Of a stretch of 64,000 nt of DNA, positions 35,960-47,364 are shown in pieces; the first letter of the stretch is position 1; each line of letters opens with the position of its first letter. The notes under the pieces were generated by a model. It did no database searches, was not told the origin of the DNA, and was given only the letters and a program-made list of their open reading frames with translations. Made by a program: the position numbers and the translations under genes. Where the stretch lies: positions 558,001 through 622,000 of the forward strand of contig NZ_CAKLPZ010000001.1 of NCBI RefSeq assembly GCF_923081025.1, given 5' to 3'. Source of the stretch: Neolewinella maritima. Lineage in GTDB: Bacteria; Bacteroidota; Bacteroidia; Chitinophagales; Saprospiraceae.

Positions 35960-37984
35960 CTAGCGGTATGCCAGGAGTCGCAGGGCGTTCAGGACGACCA
36001 CCATCGTGGACCCTTCGTGGGCGATTACGGCCGGTCCGAGACTAGCAATACCCAGGATGGTGAGCGGTACCAGAATAGCCACTACTCCGAGACTGATCCA
36101 GAGGTTCTGCTGGATGATGCGGCGGGCCTGCCGGCTCAGTCCGATGGCGAAGGGCAGGTTGTCCAGTCGGTCGGCCATCAGGGCTACGTCGGCGGTCTCG
36201 AGGGCTACGTCGGAGCCGGCCGCTCCCATGGCGATGCCGACCGTACTGCTGGCCATGGCGGGCGCGTCATTGACGCCGTCGCCGATCATAGCTACGCGGC
36301 CCTCTTTTTCGCGCAGCTGCTTAATGCTGGCCACCTTATCCTCCGGCAGCAGACTGCCGAGGGGGTCGGTGATGCCGATCTCCCGGGCTACCGCATCGGC
36401 TACCCGCTGGTTGTCGCCGGTGAGCATGATCATGCGGTTGATGCCGAGCTTGCGCAGGGCGGCCAGGGTGGGTTTGGCGCTGGCACGGGCTACGTCCATG
36501 ACGGAGATCACGCCGAGGTAGCGGTCGCCCCGGTGTACGATCATGGCGGTGTGCCCGCCGGTTTCGAGCTCGGCCATTTGGCGTTCTATGATCGGGGGGA
36601 CGGACGTGCCGGTGACCTCCTGCAGCAGGCGCCGGTTGCCGATGTGTACGGTCTCACCGTCGAACTGCGCACGGATACCGCGGGCCGTCAGGGCTTCTAG
36701 ACCGGTCGCTTTGGCGGTGGGGGCAGGACCGAGTTCGGCTAGTCCGCCGGTCACGATGGCGGCGGCCAGGGGGTGGTCGCTGAGTTCCTCTACGGCTACG
36801 GCGGTGCGTAGCAGTTCCCGCCGTGTGGTGCCCTCGGCGGGCAGTACGGTGGTCAGTACGGGTTTACCCTCCGTCAGGGTTCCTGTCTTGTCGAAGGCGA
36901 TGGCGGTGAGGCTGCCGAGGTCTTCGAGCGGCCGACCACCCTTGATCAGTACACCCTTCTGGGCGGCACGGGCTACGCCGGCGAGCACGGCACTGGGGGT
37001 GGAGATCGCCAGGGCACAGGGGGAGGCAGCCACCAGCACGGCCATGGCGCGGTAGAAGCTCTGGCCGAAGGTCTCGTCGAGCACTAGAAAGGCCAGCAGC
37101 AGGATTCCCACCAGGGCCAGCACGGCGGGAACGTAGATCCGCTCGAACTTGTCGGTCAGCTGCTGGGTCGGTGACTTCTGCTTCTCGGCCTCCTGTACCA
37201 GGGTGACCAGCTTAGCCAGGGTGCTATCGCTGGCTGGCTTCAATACCCGCACCTCCAGGGCCGAACCTCCATTGATGGTGCCGGCGAAGGTGCGGTGCTC
37301 GGCGGGCAGCGTGGCCAGGTCGGGCAGGGTCTGTGACAGGCTCATCCAGGGCGTCTTGTCTACGGGTACGCTCTCGCCGGTGATAGCCGACTGGTCTACG
37401 GCGCTGCTGCCTACCATGACCATGCCATCGGCCGGGATCTTGGTATTGGGTTTCACTACGACGGTATCACCCACCACGAGTTCTTCCACGCCTACCTCAC
37501 GGGTGCCGGTGCTGGTCTGTAGCAGAGCCGTGGCGGGTGCCAGCTTAGCTAGGGCGGCAATACTCTTGCGGGCACGCTGCATGGCGTAGTGCTCCAGGGC
37601 GTGACCCAGGCTGAACAGAAACAGCAGCAAAGCCGCCTCCTGCCACTCCCCCAGGGCGGCGGCCCCGGTAGCGGCTATGACCATCAGGAAGTCGATCTCG
37701 AAGCGCCCGGCGCTGACACCCTCGTAAGCCTCGAGGACCGAGAAGTAGCCACCCAGTAGGATCGCCACGACAAAGAGTCCGATCGCGTAGCTTTCCGGCA
37801 GGTCCGCCACGAAGCTCAGGATCAAGCCCCCCGCCCAGAACACACCGCTGGCAATGGAAAAGTAGAGTTCGGTGCGCTCACCAAATAGCCCACCCGAGTG
37901 GTCATGGTCGTGACCGGCGTGATTATCCACGGCAGTCGCATCCGCCGCGGCAGTTTTCTCAAGGGGTGGGGTAGGGGGGTGCAT
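35960..37984 (-). CDS. P1B-4-type heavy-metal translocating ATPase
   Basis: This 674-residue protein has a His-rich N-terminus (NHAGHDHDHSGG) and no HMA domain. Standard P-type motifs follow: TGESVPVDK (actuator), DKTGTLTEGKP (phosphorylated Asp) and IGDGVNDAPAMA (hinge). The membrane metal site reads SPCALAIS in the CPx position and HEGSTMVVV in the last helix. SPC plus HEG[ST] is typical of the P1B-4 subgroup (CtpD/CoaT), which exports Co, Ni, Zn or Fe rather than Cu. It lies 35 bp upstream of the HYC_CC_PP gene on the same strand. Confidence 0.92.
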   Translation of the reverse strand: MHPPTPPLEKTAAADATAVDNHAGHDHDHSGGLFGERTELYFSIASGVFWAGGLILSFVADLPESYAIGLFVVAILLGGYFSVLEAYEGVSAGRFEIDFLMVIAATGAAALGEWQEAALLLFLFSLGHALEHYAMQRARKSIAALAKLAPATALLQTSTGTREVGVEELVVGDTVVVKPNTKIPADGMVMVGSSAVDQSAITGESVPVDKTPWMSLSQTLPDLATLPAEHRTFAGTINGGSALEVRVLKPASDSTLAKLVTLVQEAEKQKSPTQQLTDKFERIYVPAVLALVGILLLAFLVLDETFGQSFYRAMAVLVAASPCALAISTPSAVLAGVARAAQKGVLIKGGRPLEDLGSLTAIAFDKTGTLTEGKPVLTTVLPAEGTTRRELLRTAVAVEELSDHPLAAAIVTGGLAELGPAPTAKATGLEALTARGIRAQFDGETVHIGNRRLLQEVTGTSVPPIIERQMAELETGGHTAMIVHRGDRYLGVISVMDVARASAKPTLAALRKLGINRMIMLTGDNQRVADAVAREIGITDPLGSLLPEDKVASIKQLREKEGRVAMIGDGVNDAPAMASSTVGIAMGAAGSDVALETADVALMADRLDNLPFAIGLSRQARRIIQQNLWISLGVVAILVPLTILGIASLGPAVIAHEGSTMVVVLNALRLLAYR

Positions 37985-38012
37985 ACTGACTTAAGTTACG
38001 TCCTAGAACCGT

Positions 38013-39392
38013 TCACACCCGGCTTTGATCGACCTGCGCAGTCACCGCGGCCGTCAGGCCGGGAATATCGTTCAGGTCCCGTCCCCACCAGTCGGTCTGG
38101 GCCAGGACCCGGCGGACCACCCGCTCACTACTCGGCTCACCCGCCCAAACCTGCCGGAAGAAGCCCAGCCGGTCCGCCGCATCGCGCAGCGGAATAGCCT
38201 CCGCATCCCGCCGGCCCCGGTAAAATACCAGTAGGGCGGCCAGTGCGCGTACGATACCCTGCGGCAGCTTGTTGAAGCGCCGGTGGTAGGCCAGCAGACT
38301 CGGCAGCAGGCGGGTGCGGAATTTGCTCGTGCTGTTGAGGGCTATATCCAGCAGGCGGTGGTGCAGGCTGGGGTTGCGAAAGCGATCCAGTACGTCGGCG
38401 GCAAAGTCGCGCAGTTCTTCCACCGGTTGGTCGAGACTGGGGATGATCTCCTCGTACAGCACCCACTCCAGGTAGGCGCGCAGCTCCGGATCGGCGAGCA
38501 CCTCCCCCACCGTATCCAGCCCCGCCAGGTAGCCGGTGGGCACGATCGCGGTGTGGGCCCCGTTGAGCAGGCGCACCTTGCGCTCGCGGTAGGGGGAGAG
38601 GTCGTCGGTGTAGGTCACGTTCAGACCAGCCTCGTGGAGCGGCAGACCGGGCACACCCGTCGGTGGTGCCTGGATCACCAGACTATGATAATATTCGCCT
38701 GCCACCAGGAGCCGGTCCGTATACCCGATCCGATCCCAGAGGGCCCCGGCCCGCTCGGGGTAGCCGGACACGATGCGGTCCACCAGGGTATTGTAAAAGC
38801 GGTTGTTGGTGTCGATCCAGTCGGTGAAGGCTGCCTCCAGTCGCCAGTGGTGGGCGTAGCGGAGTACGCAGTGCCTGAGCGCGTCGCCATTGTCTTCGAT
38901 CAGCTCCAGGGGAATTACGTGACAGCCGGGCCGATCGTGCTGCCAGCGGGCGTAGAGCCACTGGGTGAGCTTGGCCGGAAACTCCTGCCCGCACCGCCCC
39001 TCCGGCCGGGCTTCGGGTACAAAGCGGATGCCGGCTTCGGTGGTGTTGGAGACAATGAAGTCAATGTCCAGTTCCGCTGAGTCCATAAAGGCGGCGTACT
39101 CTTCGTAGGGGTGGATGACCCCGGTGATGCTGCTGATCAGCCGGGTCTCCTGCTTGCGCTCCCCCTGCTGAATGCCGTCGAGGAGCACGTGGTAGAGTCC
39201 GTCCTGGGCCAGTAGGTCGTCATAGCGCCCGCCTTGGGTAGGTTTTACTACGAGTACGCTGCCGTAGAAGTCAGTCCGCTCGTTGAGCAGCTCGACCATC
39301 CAGTCGAAGTAGCCGCGCAGAAAATTGCCCGCGCCGAACTGTAGGATATTGGTGGGCGGCGTCTTACCGGGCGGGCGTCGGAGTACTTGCAT
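38013..39392 (-). CDS. uxaB: Tagaturonate reductase (UxaB)
   Basis: This 459-residue protein belongs to the mannitol/tagaturonate dehydrogenase family. It opens with an NAD-binding NILQFGAGNFLRGYFD near residue 15-30 and has the family catalytic segment RKVRLLNGAHTAIVP near 270. It converts D-tagaturonate to D-altronate with NADH in galacturonate catabolism. The adjacent altronate dehydratase gene begins 3 bp away, so substrate channelling through a single operon is likely. The length is in the normal range. Confidence 0.92.
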   Translation of the reverse strand: MQVLRRPPGKTPPTNILQFGAGNFLRGYFDWMVELLNERTDFYGSVLVVKPTQGGRYDDLLAQDGLYHVLLDGIQQGERKQETRLISSITGVIHPYEEYAAFMDSAELDIDFIVSNTTEAGIRFVPEARPEGRCGQEFPAKLTQWLYARWQHDRPGCHVIPLELIEDNGDALRHCVLRYAHHWRLEAAFTDWIDTNNRFYNTLVDRIVSGYPERAGALWDRIGYTDRLLVAGEYYHSLVIQAPPTGVPGLPLHEAGLNVTYTDDLSPYRERKVRLLNGAHTAIVPTGYLAGLDTVGEVLADPELRAYLEWVLYEEIIPSLDQPVEELRDFAADVLDRFRNPSLHHRLLDIALNSTSKFRTRLLPSLLAYHRRFNKLPQGIVRALAALLVFYRGRRDAEAIPLRDAADRLGFFRQVWAGEPSSERVVRRVLAQTDWWGRDLNDIPGLTAAVTAQVDQSRV

Positions 39393-39395
39393 GGG

Positions 39396-41048
39396 TCAGA
39401 GGGATATACCGCGTTTCCAGGGGATGAAGTCGTGCTGACCGAGACGCTGGGCGGCGGTGCTGCTACGTCCGCTGGCTACCTCGATCAGGAGGTCCAGCAG
39501 GGCTTCCCCGGCCTGGGCTACGGTCTGCCGGCCGGTGATGATGCCGCCGGCATTGAAGTCGATTAGGTCAGGCATTCGCTCGGCCAGCGCATCGTTGGAG
39601 CTGATTTTGACGACCGGGGCGACGGGATTGCCGGTCGGGGTACCCAGACCGGTCGTAAAGGCGATCAGATTGGCTCCGGAACCGGCTAGCGCGGTGGTGC
39701 TTTCTACGTCGTTTCCGGGGGTGCAGAGTAGACTTAATCCAGCCGCGGTCGCCGGTGCGGTGTATTCCAAGACCGCTTCGACCGGCGAACTACCCCCCTT
39801 CCGGGCCGCCCCGGCGGACTTCATCGCATCAGTGATCAGCCCATCGCGGATATTGCCCGGTGACGGATTGTGCTCAAAGCCGGAGCCCGCCGCCTCGGCT
39901 GCCGCGGCGTAGGTGTGCATCAGGCGGGTGAAGGTCTGGGCGGTGGCAGAATCCACGCAGCGGTTGACGAGCTCCTGCTCGACCCCGTGCAGCTCGGGAA
40001 ACTCGGCCAGTATAGCGCGGCCACCCAGGGCGACCAGCAGATCGACGGCGTGGCCCAGCGCGGGATTGGCCGAGATGCCGGAAAAGCCATCCGAGCCGCC
40101 GCACTCCAGCCCCAGCGTAAGCTTGCTGAGCGGTGCAGGCTGCCGCTGGGTGGCGTTGATGGTGACTAGTCCGGCGAAGGTCTGCCGCAGCGCCCGCTCG
40201 GTGAACTGTGCCTCCGTACCGCCGCCCTGCTGCTCCAGTATGAAGAGCGGCTTGCCGAATTGCGGATCGCGCCGGGCAATGGCCTCGCGAAGCATAGTGA
40301 TCTGTGCATTCTGACAGCCCAGGCTAAGCACGGTGGCACCCCCGACGTTCGGATTGCAGAGGTAGCCGGCCAGGAGATCGCACAGTGCACGTGCATCTGC
40401 GCGGGTGCCGCCGCAGCCGCCGGAGTGGGTGAGGAATTGGATACCGTCGACCCAGGGAAAAGTGCGCGGCCGGGATTCGCTGGGCTGGTCGGTAGGGGCT
40501 GGGGAAGTGAGTATGGCACCTGCGTCCGCGCCCGAGCGATAGGCCTGGATGAGCTGGCTGGTGAGGGACTGTAGTTGGTCCGGACGGGTATAGCCCAGGG
40601 GTTCGAGCAGGGCCTGGCGGAGTACGTCGATGTTGCGGTTTTCGCAGAAGACCAGGGGGATGACCAGCCAGTGGTTGGCGGTGCCTACCTGGCCGTCGCC
40701 GCGGTGGTACCCCTGGAAGTGGCGGTGCTGCCAGCGGGTGATGTTGGGGGGTGTCCAGGTAGCGCGTGGGGAGGGGCCGGTGTAGGACTGGGTGGCGTGA
40801 GCCGTGTTTTGGGTAGTGATAAGGGTACCTGCGGGGAGGTTGTTGACGGCCGTGCCGACCACCACGCCGTACATACGTAGTGGCTGGCCCGCCGGGACAC
40901 TGCAGTGGGTGAATTTGTGCTTGGCCCGCACAGCTTGCTGTAGGTGAACGGACTGGCCGGCGACGGTCAGGATAGTGCCCGTGGCCAGGTCACGCAGGGC
41001 GACGATCAGGTTGTCGCGGGGGTGGAGCTGCAGCCAGTCCTGGGCCAT
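39396..41048 (-). CDS. uxaA: Altronate dehydratase (UxaA)
   Basis: This 550-residue protein has an N-terminal SAF-like domain (NLIVALRDLATGTIL) and the large UxaA catalytic domain with GGCGGTRADARALC near residue 210, GLECGGSDGFSGI near 315 and a C-terminal segment rich in Gly. It dehydrates D-altronate to 2-keto-3-deoxygluconate. Together with uxaB it forms the lower galacturonate pathway. It is co-directional with uxaB (gap 3 bp) and with the HD protein upstream (gap 3 bp). An 18-bp iterated motif lies at 40516-40533. Confidence 0.92.
   Translation of the reverse strand: MAQDWLQLHPRDNLIVALRDLATGTILTVAGQSVHLQQAVRAKHKFTHCSVPAGQPLRMYGVVVGTAVNNLPAGTLITTQNTAHATQSYTGPSPRATWTPPNITRWQHRHFQGYHRGDGQVGTANHWLVIPLVFCENRNIDVLRQALLEPLGYTRPDQLQSLTSQLIQAYRSGADAGAILTSPAPTDQPSESRPRTFPWVDGIQFLTHSGGCGGTRADARALCDLLAGYLCNPNVGGATVLSLGCQNAQITMLREAIARRDPQFGKPLFILEQQGGGTEAQFTERALRQTFAGLVTINATQRQPAPLSKLTLGLECGGSDGFSGISANPALGHAVDLLVALGGRAILAEFPELHGVEQELVNRCVDSATAQTFTRLMHTYAAAAEAAGSGFEHNPSPGNIRDGLITDAMKSAGAARKGGSSPVEAVLEYTAPATAAGLSLLCTPGNDVESTTALAGSGANLIAFTTGLGTPTGNPVAPVVKISSNDALAERMPDLIDFNAGGIITGRQTVAQAGEALLDLLIEVASGRSSTAAQRLGQHDFIPWKRGISL
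40516..40533 (+). repeat. 18-bp iterated motif, copy 8 (in uxaA)
   Basis: GCACCTGCGTCCGCGCCC; its complement encodes Gly-Ala-Asp-Ala-Gly-Ala inside uxaA. Confidence 0.7.
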
Positions 41049-41051
41049 GGC

Positions 41052-41624
41052 TTACACGCTTTTGCGGCATTCGAGGACCTTCTTGCCGTAATCGGTGAAG
41101 TAGTGGTGACTGGACAGGAAGGCGGCATTCTGCTCGTTCCAGTCTTCGTCGGATACTTCGATGCCCAGCTCCCGCCGCCACTCCTCGCGCAGCATCTCCT
41201 GGTAGTGGTCGTAGGTGTTGAAGGACAGGTGGTAGAGATCGGCGTCGCACATCACGGACTCGATCTTGGTGACCGGCCGCTGGGGCATCGTGGTGACTTC
41301 GATGCAGCGTAGGACGGCGGCAATGCGGTCGGCGGGGTAGTTCTCCTTTTCCAGCCACTCCTGGGCGAGTTGCATGCTTACGACCTCGTGACCGGTGTAG
41401 GTCTTGACGTGTCCGGTATCGTGGAACCAGGCGGCCAGCATGACGATCTCCAGCTCCTCTTCGGTGAGGCCTTCGGCCTTGCCGATCTTGAGGGCGCCCT
41501 GCATGACGTTGATGGTGTGGTGCAGGTTGTGGAACACCCGGTCCTTGGGCAGCTGCTTGATCAGCAGTTGGGTGACGTAGTGACCGGCGCGGTAGAGGAT
41601 GGTTCGGCGGTGTGGGTGTCCCAT
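41052..41624 (-). CDS. HD domain-containing protein
   Basis: ATG 41624 gives 190 residues starting MGHPHRRTILYRAGHYV. Metal-binding HD motifs are FHNLHHTINV near 34, WFHDTGHVKTY near 68-78 and SVMCDADLYH near 128. This His-His-Asp-Asp arrangement is that of a small metal-dependent phosphohydrolase. The substrate cannot be inferred. It leads the uxaA-uxaB transcript with a gap of only 3 bp, so a link to hexuronate use is possible but not required. Confidence 0.8.
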   Translation of the reverse strand: MGHPHRRTILYRAGHYVTQLLIKQLPKDRVFHNLHHTINVMQGALKIGKAEGLTEEELEIVMLAAWFHDTGHVKTYTGHEVVSMQLAQEWLEKENYPADRIAAVLRCIEVTTMPQRPVTKIESVMCDADLYHLSFNTYDHYQEMLREEWRRELGIEVSDEDWNEQNAAFLSSHHYFTDYGKKVLECRKSV

Positions 41625-41705
41625 GGAAGGAGAATGAGCAGCTGGGGAAATAGGGGAATACGGTGGGCCTAAAGTACCACACAAAAGGATGGGGTAGCGG
41701 CCTAG

Positions 41706-43596
<1,891 letters not shown>

Positions 43597-43600
<4 letters not shown>

Positions 43601-44424
43601 CCCACCGCTACGGGAGGGGTAACCGGCTTACCCAGGAACTTTAGTACGGCTTCGTTAAAGCGCTGCACTTCCTCCAGATTACAGAGGTGGCCACATCCTT
43701 CCAGCACGACCAGTTCGGCGTGGTGTGCCTGCTTTCTGGCAAAGCGCTGGGCTGCCTGTAGGAAGACGTGGTCCTGCCCACCCATCACGATCAGACTAGA
43801 CGTGCTGAGCTTGCGCCGGTAAAAGCGCTTGACGATGGAGAAGAAGTCGCGGTACAAGCCCAACCACTTCAGGAATTCGGTAGGCGTGAGCTTTTTAGAC
43901 TGCAGGCGGTACAGGCGGCGGCTCGGGGCGTGATTTTCGCGGGGCAGCACGATCATGATGAAGGTGTCGTAGATCCAGCGAAAGGGAACGAAGTAGCTCA
44001 GGAACTTACCGCTGTGGGCAAACAGGCGGATCTTCCAGTCGGCTTTGAATACCCCGCCGGCCATGATCATGGATTCGATCAGGTCGGGCCGCCGGTCATA
44101 GAGTCGCTGCAGAACGATACTACCCAGGGAAAGGGACAAAAAGTGAGCCCGCTTCACGCCTACGTAGTCGATCGTGCGTAATACGTCGTCGGTGACGATA
44201 TCGAAGTCGTAGGTAGAGTACTCGGGTTCCAGGTCCTTACTGTACCCATGATCGCGCATGTCGATCAGCAGCAAATTGAAAAAGGGCTTGAAGGCTTTGA
44301 CCTGATGCTTGAAGGTGATCGAACTACCGCCGGCACCGTGGATGAAAATCATCCATTCGGCGGTATCCTCGCGACGGTGGATCGTATGGTGGAGGATTCC
44401 CACCGCTAGCCCTTCCTGCTTCAT
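43597..44424 (-). CDS. Alpha/beta hydrolase
   Basis: This 275-residue protein has the alpha/beta hydrolase signatures. The oxyanion region is FIHGAGGSS (residues 25-33), and the nucleophile elbow reads LSLSLGS (S-x-S-x-G-S rather than G-x-S-x-G). Then come the acid-region GGQDHVFL and the catalytic His in GCGHLCNLE. No signal peptide is present. The substrate is unknown; it is probably an esterase or lipase-like lactonase. It converges on atpC with overlapping stop codons. Confidence 0.85.
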
Positions 44425-44628
44425 ACTAGGGCAAACGTGTGGGGAGGGTTAAGGGTTTGTAAGCAAAGGGCGGCGAAAACGCCCCGGGGTATTAAGTCTA
44501 CATTAAATCAGTGTACCGGTATAGCGCGCGCGGCCGTATAGCCCTATCTTACCTAACCGTAATATGCTACACGTCACGTAGTTAGCCCGTACTGATACCA
44601 AATTTCCGTGATTCAGCCCGCCCATCGC

Positions 44629-45189
44629 ATGACCGATGCCCACCTCCAACTCGCCGTAGTTCACCTCAACGATGTATGCGTTGCGGTGCAGGAGGGAATG
44701 GACCGCTTCCTGGCCACCGCGGCCCTGGATCGCATGGCGGGCGCCGAAGCTACCTTCTCCTGGCTGCGCAAGCGGGGGGTACGCATCTGCCTGCTGAGCG
44801 ACTACGACGAATCGCAGACCCTGCTCCTGCTCAAGCGCCTCGGCTGGACGGTCGGGGAGGCCGGTACCGTACAACAGTTCGTCCCCCGGCAGCAGGAACT
44901 GGACAATCCCGTGCTACAGGCCCATGCGCTGGCCGGTCTGACTAAAGGCCGCCTCAGTATCACCGCCGTAGATACCCCCGAACTGCTCCGGCACAGCAAT
45001 GCGGCCCGCGTTCACTTCAACCTGGCGATCTGTAATGGCCGTTCGCCCTACCACGCACTGGCGACCGCGCCCCATCATGCCATGCTGGACAACCTGCGGC
45101 AGCTCCCGGACTTCTTGGTACGGCACCTGCCCGAACCCGCTAGGCCTACTCAGCGGCTCTACTTGCCCCGGCCCCTATACACGGCCTAA
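44629..45189 (+). CDS. HAD-like protein lacking catalytic aspartates
   Basis: ATG 44629 gives 186 residues. The layout follows the HAD phosphonatase-like family: a first strand (LAVVHLNDVCVAV, where DxD should lie), a cap helix, then TFSWLRKRGVRICLLSDYD for motif II, and a late FNLAICNGRSPYHAL segment. The usual DxDGT nucleophile is absent, so catalysis by the normal mechanism seems unlikely. A promoter-like TACCTTCG follows its end at 45194. It precedes ftsY on the same strand. The role is unknown. Confidence 0.6.
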   Translation: MTDAHLQLAVVHLNDVCVAVQEGMDRFLATAALDRMAGAEATFSWLRKRGVRICLLSDYDESQTLLLLKRLGWTVGEAGTVQQFVPRQQELDNPVLQAHALAGLTKGRLSITAVDTPELLRHSNAARVHFNLAICNGRSPYHALATAPHHAMLDNLRQLPDFLVRHLPEPARPTQRLYLPRPLYTA

Positions 45190-45193
45190 AGCG

Positions 45194-45201
45194 TACCTTC
45201 G
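45194..45201 (+). promoter_or_regulatory. Promoter -7 box for ftsY
   Basis: TACCTTCG at 45194-45201 is one base off TAnnTTTG and lies 20 bp before the ftsY start. Confidence 0.35.
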
Positions 45202-45221
45202 CGGGCGCAAAATGCCGGCCC

Positions 45222-46181
45222 ATGAGTTTTTTCAAGAAGTTTTTTACCCCCGAGAAAAAGGAGGACCTGGACAAGGGACTGGAGAAGACCAAGCAGGGCT
45301 TTTTCAATAAGCTCGGTCGGGCCGTAGCCGGCAAGGACCGCGTCGACGAGGAAGTACTCGACGAGCTTGAGACCATCCTTATCTCCAGCGACGTAGGGCT
45401 GGATACCACCATCAAAATCATCGAGCGCATCGAGGCTCGGGTTGCCGAAGACCGCTACCTCAATACCAGTGAGCTCGACCACATCCTGCGCGACGAGATC
45501 GTCAACCTGCTGGCCGAACAGAACGACCAGGACTTCGACGACTACGTACTGCCCACTACCGAACGGCCGGCCATCATCCTTGTCGTGGGGGTCAACGGCG
45601 TAGGCAAGACCACTACCATCGGTAAACTCGCTAACCAATATCAGCGACGCGGTCATAAGGTGGTGCTGGGCGCGGCCGATACCTTCCGGGCCGCCGCCGT
45701 CGACCAGCTCGGTATCTGGGCCGAGCGCGTGGGCTGTGAATTCTATTCCAAGGGAATGCATACCGACCCCGCCGCCGTAGCCTACGAGACGGTCGCATAC
45801 GCCCAGAAGAACAACTGCGACGTGGCCATCATCGATACCGCCGGCCGCCTCCACACCAAGTTCAACCTGATGAAGGAGCTCAGCAAGATCAAGCGCTCCG
45901 TCACCAAGGCCATGCCCTCGGCGCCCCATCAGGTGCTGCTCGTGCTCGATGCCACCACTGGGCAAAACGCCATCGAGCAGGCCAAGGCCTTCACCGAGGC
46001 CACCGACGTAACGGCCCTTGCGCTCACCAAACTAGATGGTACCGCCAAGGGAGGGGTGGCCATCGGTATTACCGACCAGTTTCAGGTGCCCATCCGCTAC
46101 ATCGGCGTCGGCGAGGGCATCGATCACCTGCAGGTATTCAACAAGCGCGCCTTTGTGGATAGCTTGTTTGGGAATCAGTAG
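45222..46181 (+). CDS. ftsY: Signal recognition particle receptor FtsY
   Basis: This 319-residue protein has the N domain helices and GTPase G domain: GVNGVGKTTTIGKLANQY (G1), AADTFRAAAVDQLGIWAE (G2), DTAGRLHTK (G3) and TKLDGTAKGG (G4). The acidic A domain of E. coli FtsY is missing; only a short lysine-rich N-terminus (KKFFTPEKKEDLDKG) remains. It docks SRP-ribosome complexes at the inner membrane for delivery to SecYEG. The latter's secY gene is found further downstream. Confidence 0.97.
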   Translation: MSFFKKFFTPEKKEDLDKGLEKTKQGFFNKLGRAVAGKDRVDEEVLDELETILISSDVGLDTTIKIIERIEARVAEDRYLNTSELDHILRDEIVNLLAEQNDQDFDDYVLPTTERPAIILVVGVNGVGKTTTIGKLANQYQRRGHKVVLGAADTFRAAAVDQLGIWAERVGCEFYSKGMHTDPAAVAYETVAYAQKNNCDVAIIDTAGRLHTKFNLMKELSKIKRSVTKAMPSAPHQVLLVLDATTGQNAIEQAKAFTEATDVTALALTKLDGTAKGGVAIGITDQFQVPIRYIGVGEGIDHLQVFNKRAFVDSLFGNQ

Positions 46182-46186
46182 GGAAG

Positions 46187-46230
46187 GGGTAAGGGGGTTA
46201 AGGGGTTATGGAGTTAAGGGCGGTCGGGGT
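46187..46230 (+). other. G-rich tract with quadruplex potential
   Basis: Runs GGGG, GGGGG, GGGG, GGG and GGGG are separated by TAA, TTAA and longer loops. The core is similar to the tract at 9866-9900. It follows the ftsY stop. Confidence 0.45.
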
Positions 46231-46250
46231 AGTTGTTACAGTCTGGGAGG

Positions 46251-46268
46251 GGGCGGGGCCGCGGGTGC
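46251..46268 (-). repeat. 18-bp iterated motif, copy 9 (upstream of rpsL)
   Basis: The minus strand reads GCACCCGCGGCCCCGCCC, an exact consensus match, 56 bp upstream of the rpsL -7 box. Confidence 0.7.
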
Positions 46269-46323
46269 GGTTTCGTCCTGAATCCTTTCCCGCGTACCAT
46301 TAGGAATTGCAAAAAGAAAATAG

Positions 46324-46331
46324 TACCTTTG
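46324..46331 (+). promoter_or_regulatory. Promoter -7 box for the str operon
   Basis: TACCTTTG at 46324-46331 matches TAnnTTTG exactly, with TTG at 46307-46309 as possible -33. The leader to rpsL is about 60 nt. Confidence 0.65.
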
Positions 46332-46396
46332 TGCTCGCTTTTTCAGGAGGTAGGCCTCTGGTGAATCAAAGAAGCGTTCATAAAGTAAAGAAACGT

Positions 46397-46771
46397 ATGC
46401 CTACAATTAACCAACTAGTGCGGAAGGGCCGCAAGCAGATCGTGGAGTCGAGCAAATCGCGCGCGCTGGACGCTTGTCCGCAGAAACGTGGGGTCTGTAC
46501 CCGCGTCTACACGACCACCCCCAAGAAGCCAAACTCCGCCCTGCGGAAGGTGGCTAAAGTGCGTCTGACCAACGGTATCGAGGTCATCGCATACATCCCC
46601 GGTGAGGGACACAACCTCCAGGAGCACAGCATCGTGCTGATCCGTGGTGGTCGGGTGAAGGACCTTCCGGGTGTACGCTACACCATCGTTCGGGGTGCCC
46701 TGGACACGGCCGGTGTAGCCAACCGCAAGCAGGCCCGCTCGAAGTACGGTGCCAAGCGCCCCAAGAAGTAA
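46397..46771 (+). CDS. rpsL: 30S ribosomal protein S12
   Basis: ATG 46397 gives 124 residues starting [12 protein letters not shown], the invariant S12 start; an upstream in-frame extension is rejected. The streptomycin-region [17 protein letters not shown] and the [12 protein letters not shown] loop are present. It sits at the decoding site of the small subunit. It heads the str operon with rpsG 71 bp downstream. Confidence 0.98.
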   Translation: MPTINQLVRKGRKQIVESSKSRALDACPQKRGVCTRVYTTTPKKPNSALRKVAKVRLTNGIEVIAYIPGEGHNLQEHSIVLIRGGRVKDLPGVRYTIVRGALDTAGVANRKQARSKYGAKRPKK

Positions 46772-46842
46772 CTAATTAAGTAAGACGGATCACCTCGAAT
46801 AGGGATCCACCGGTCCATGTGGCCATCTGAAGTAAAGCAACT

Positions 46843-47319
46843 ATGCGTAAAAGAAAACCGAAAATCCGGGTAGTAACCCCGGACCCCCGTTACGGGGATA
46901 CCCTCGTCACCCAGTTTGTCAACAACCTGATGTACTCCGGTAAGAAAAGCACGGCCTTCGCCGTCTTTTACGGTGCCATGGACATCATCAAGGAGCGCGT
47001 GGCGGAAGAGGAGATCGACGAGTACGAAGTCTGGAAGCGTGCGATCAACAACGCCATGCCCCAGGTAGAGGTACGCAGCCGCCGTATCGGTGGAGCTACC
47101 TTCCAGATCCCGACCGAGATCCGCGGTAAGCGCAAGATGTCGATCGGTATGAAGTGGCTCGTACGCTTCGCCCGCCAGCGCAGTGGCAAAGGATTTGCCG
47201 AAAAGATGGCTGCCGAACTGCTCGCCGCCAGCCGCAACGAAGGCCTGGCCGTGAAGCGGAAGGAAGAGACCCACAAGATGGCCGAATCCAACCGCGCGTT
47301 TGCTCACTACGGCCGCTAG
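46843..47319 (+). CDS. rpsG: 30S ribosomal protein S7
   Basis: This 158-residue protein starts MRKRKPKIR and shows S7 signatures (VTQFVNNLMYSGKKSTA, then VRSRRIGGATFQIPTEIR). It nucleates assembly of the 30S head and contacts the exit channel. TAG is its stop codon, so TAG acts as a normal terminator in this genome. fusA follows after 45 bp. Confidence 0.98.
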   Translation: MRKRKPKIRVVTPDPRYGDTLVTQFVNNLMYSGKKSTAFAVFYGAMDIIKERVAEEEIDEYEVWKRAINNAMPQVEVRSRRIGGATFQIPTEIRGKRKMSIGMKWLVRFARQRSGKGFAEKMAAELLAASRNEGLAVKRKEETHKMAESNRAFAHYGR

Positions 47320-47364
47320 CCTAGCCACCGCCCACTTTTCCCCTAACCTATAATATTCCAAGCC

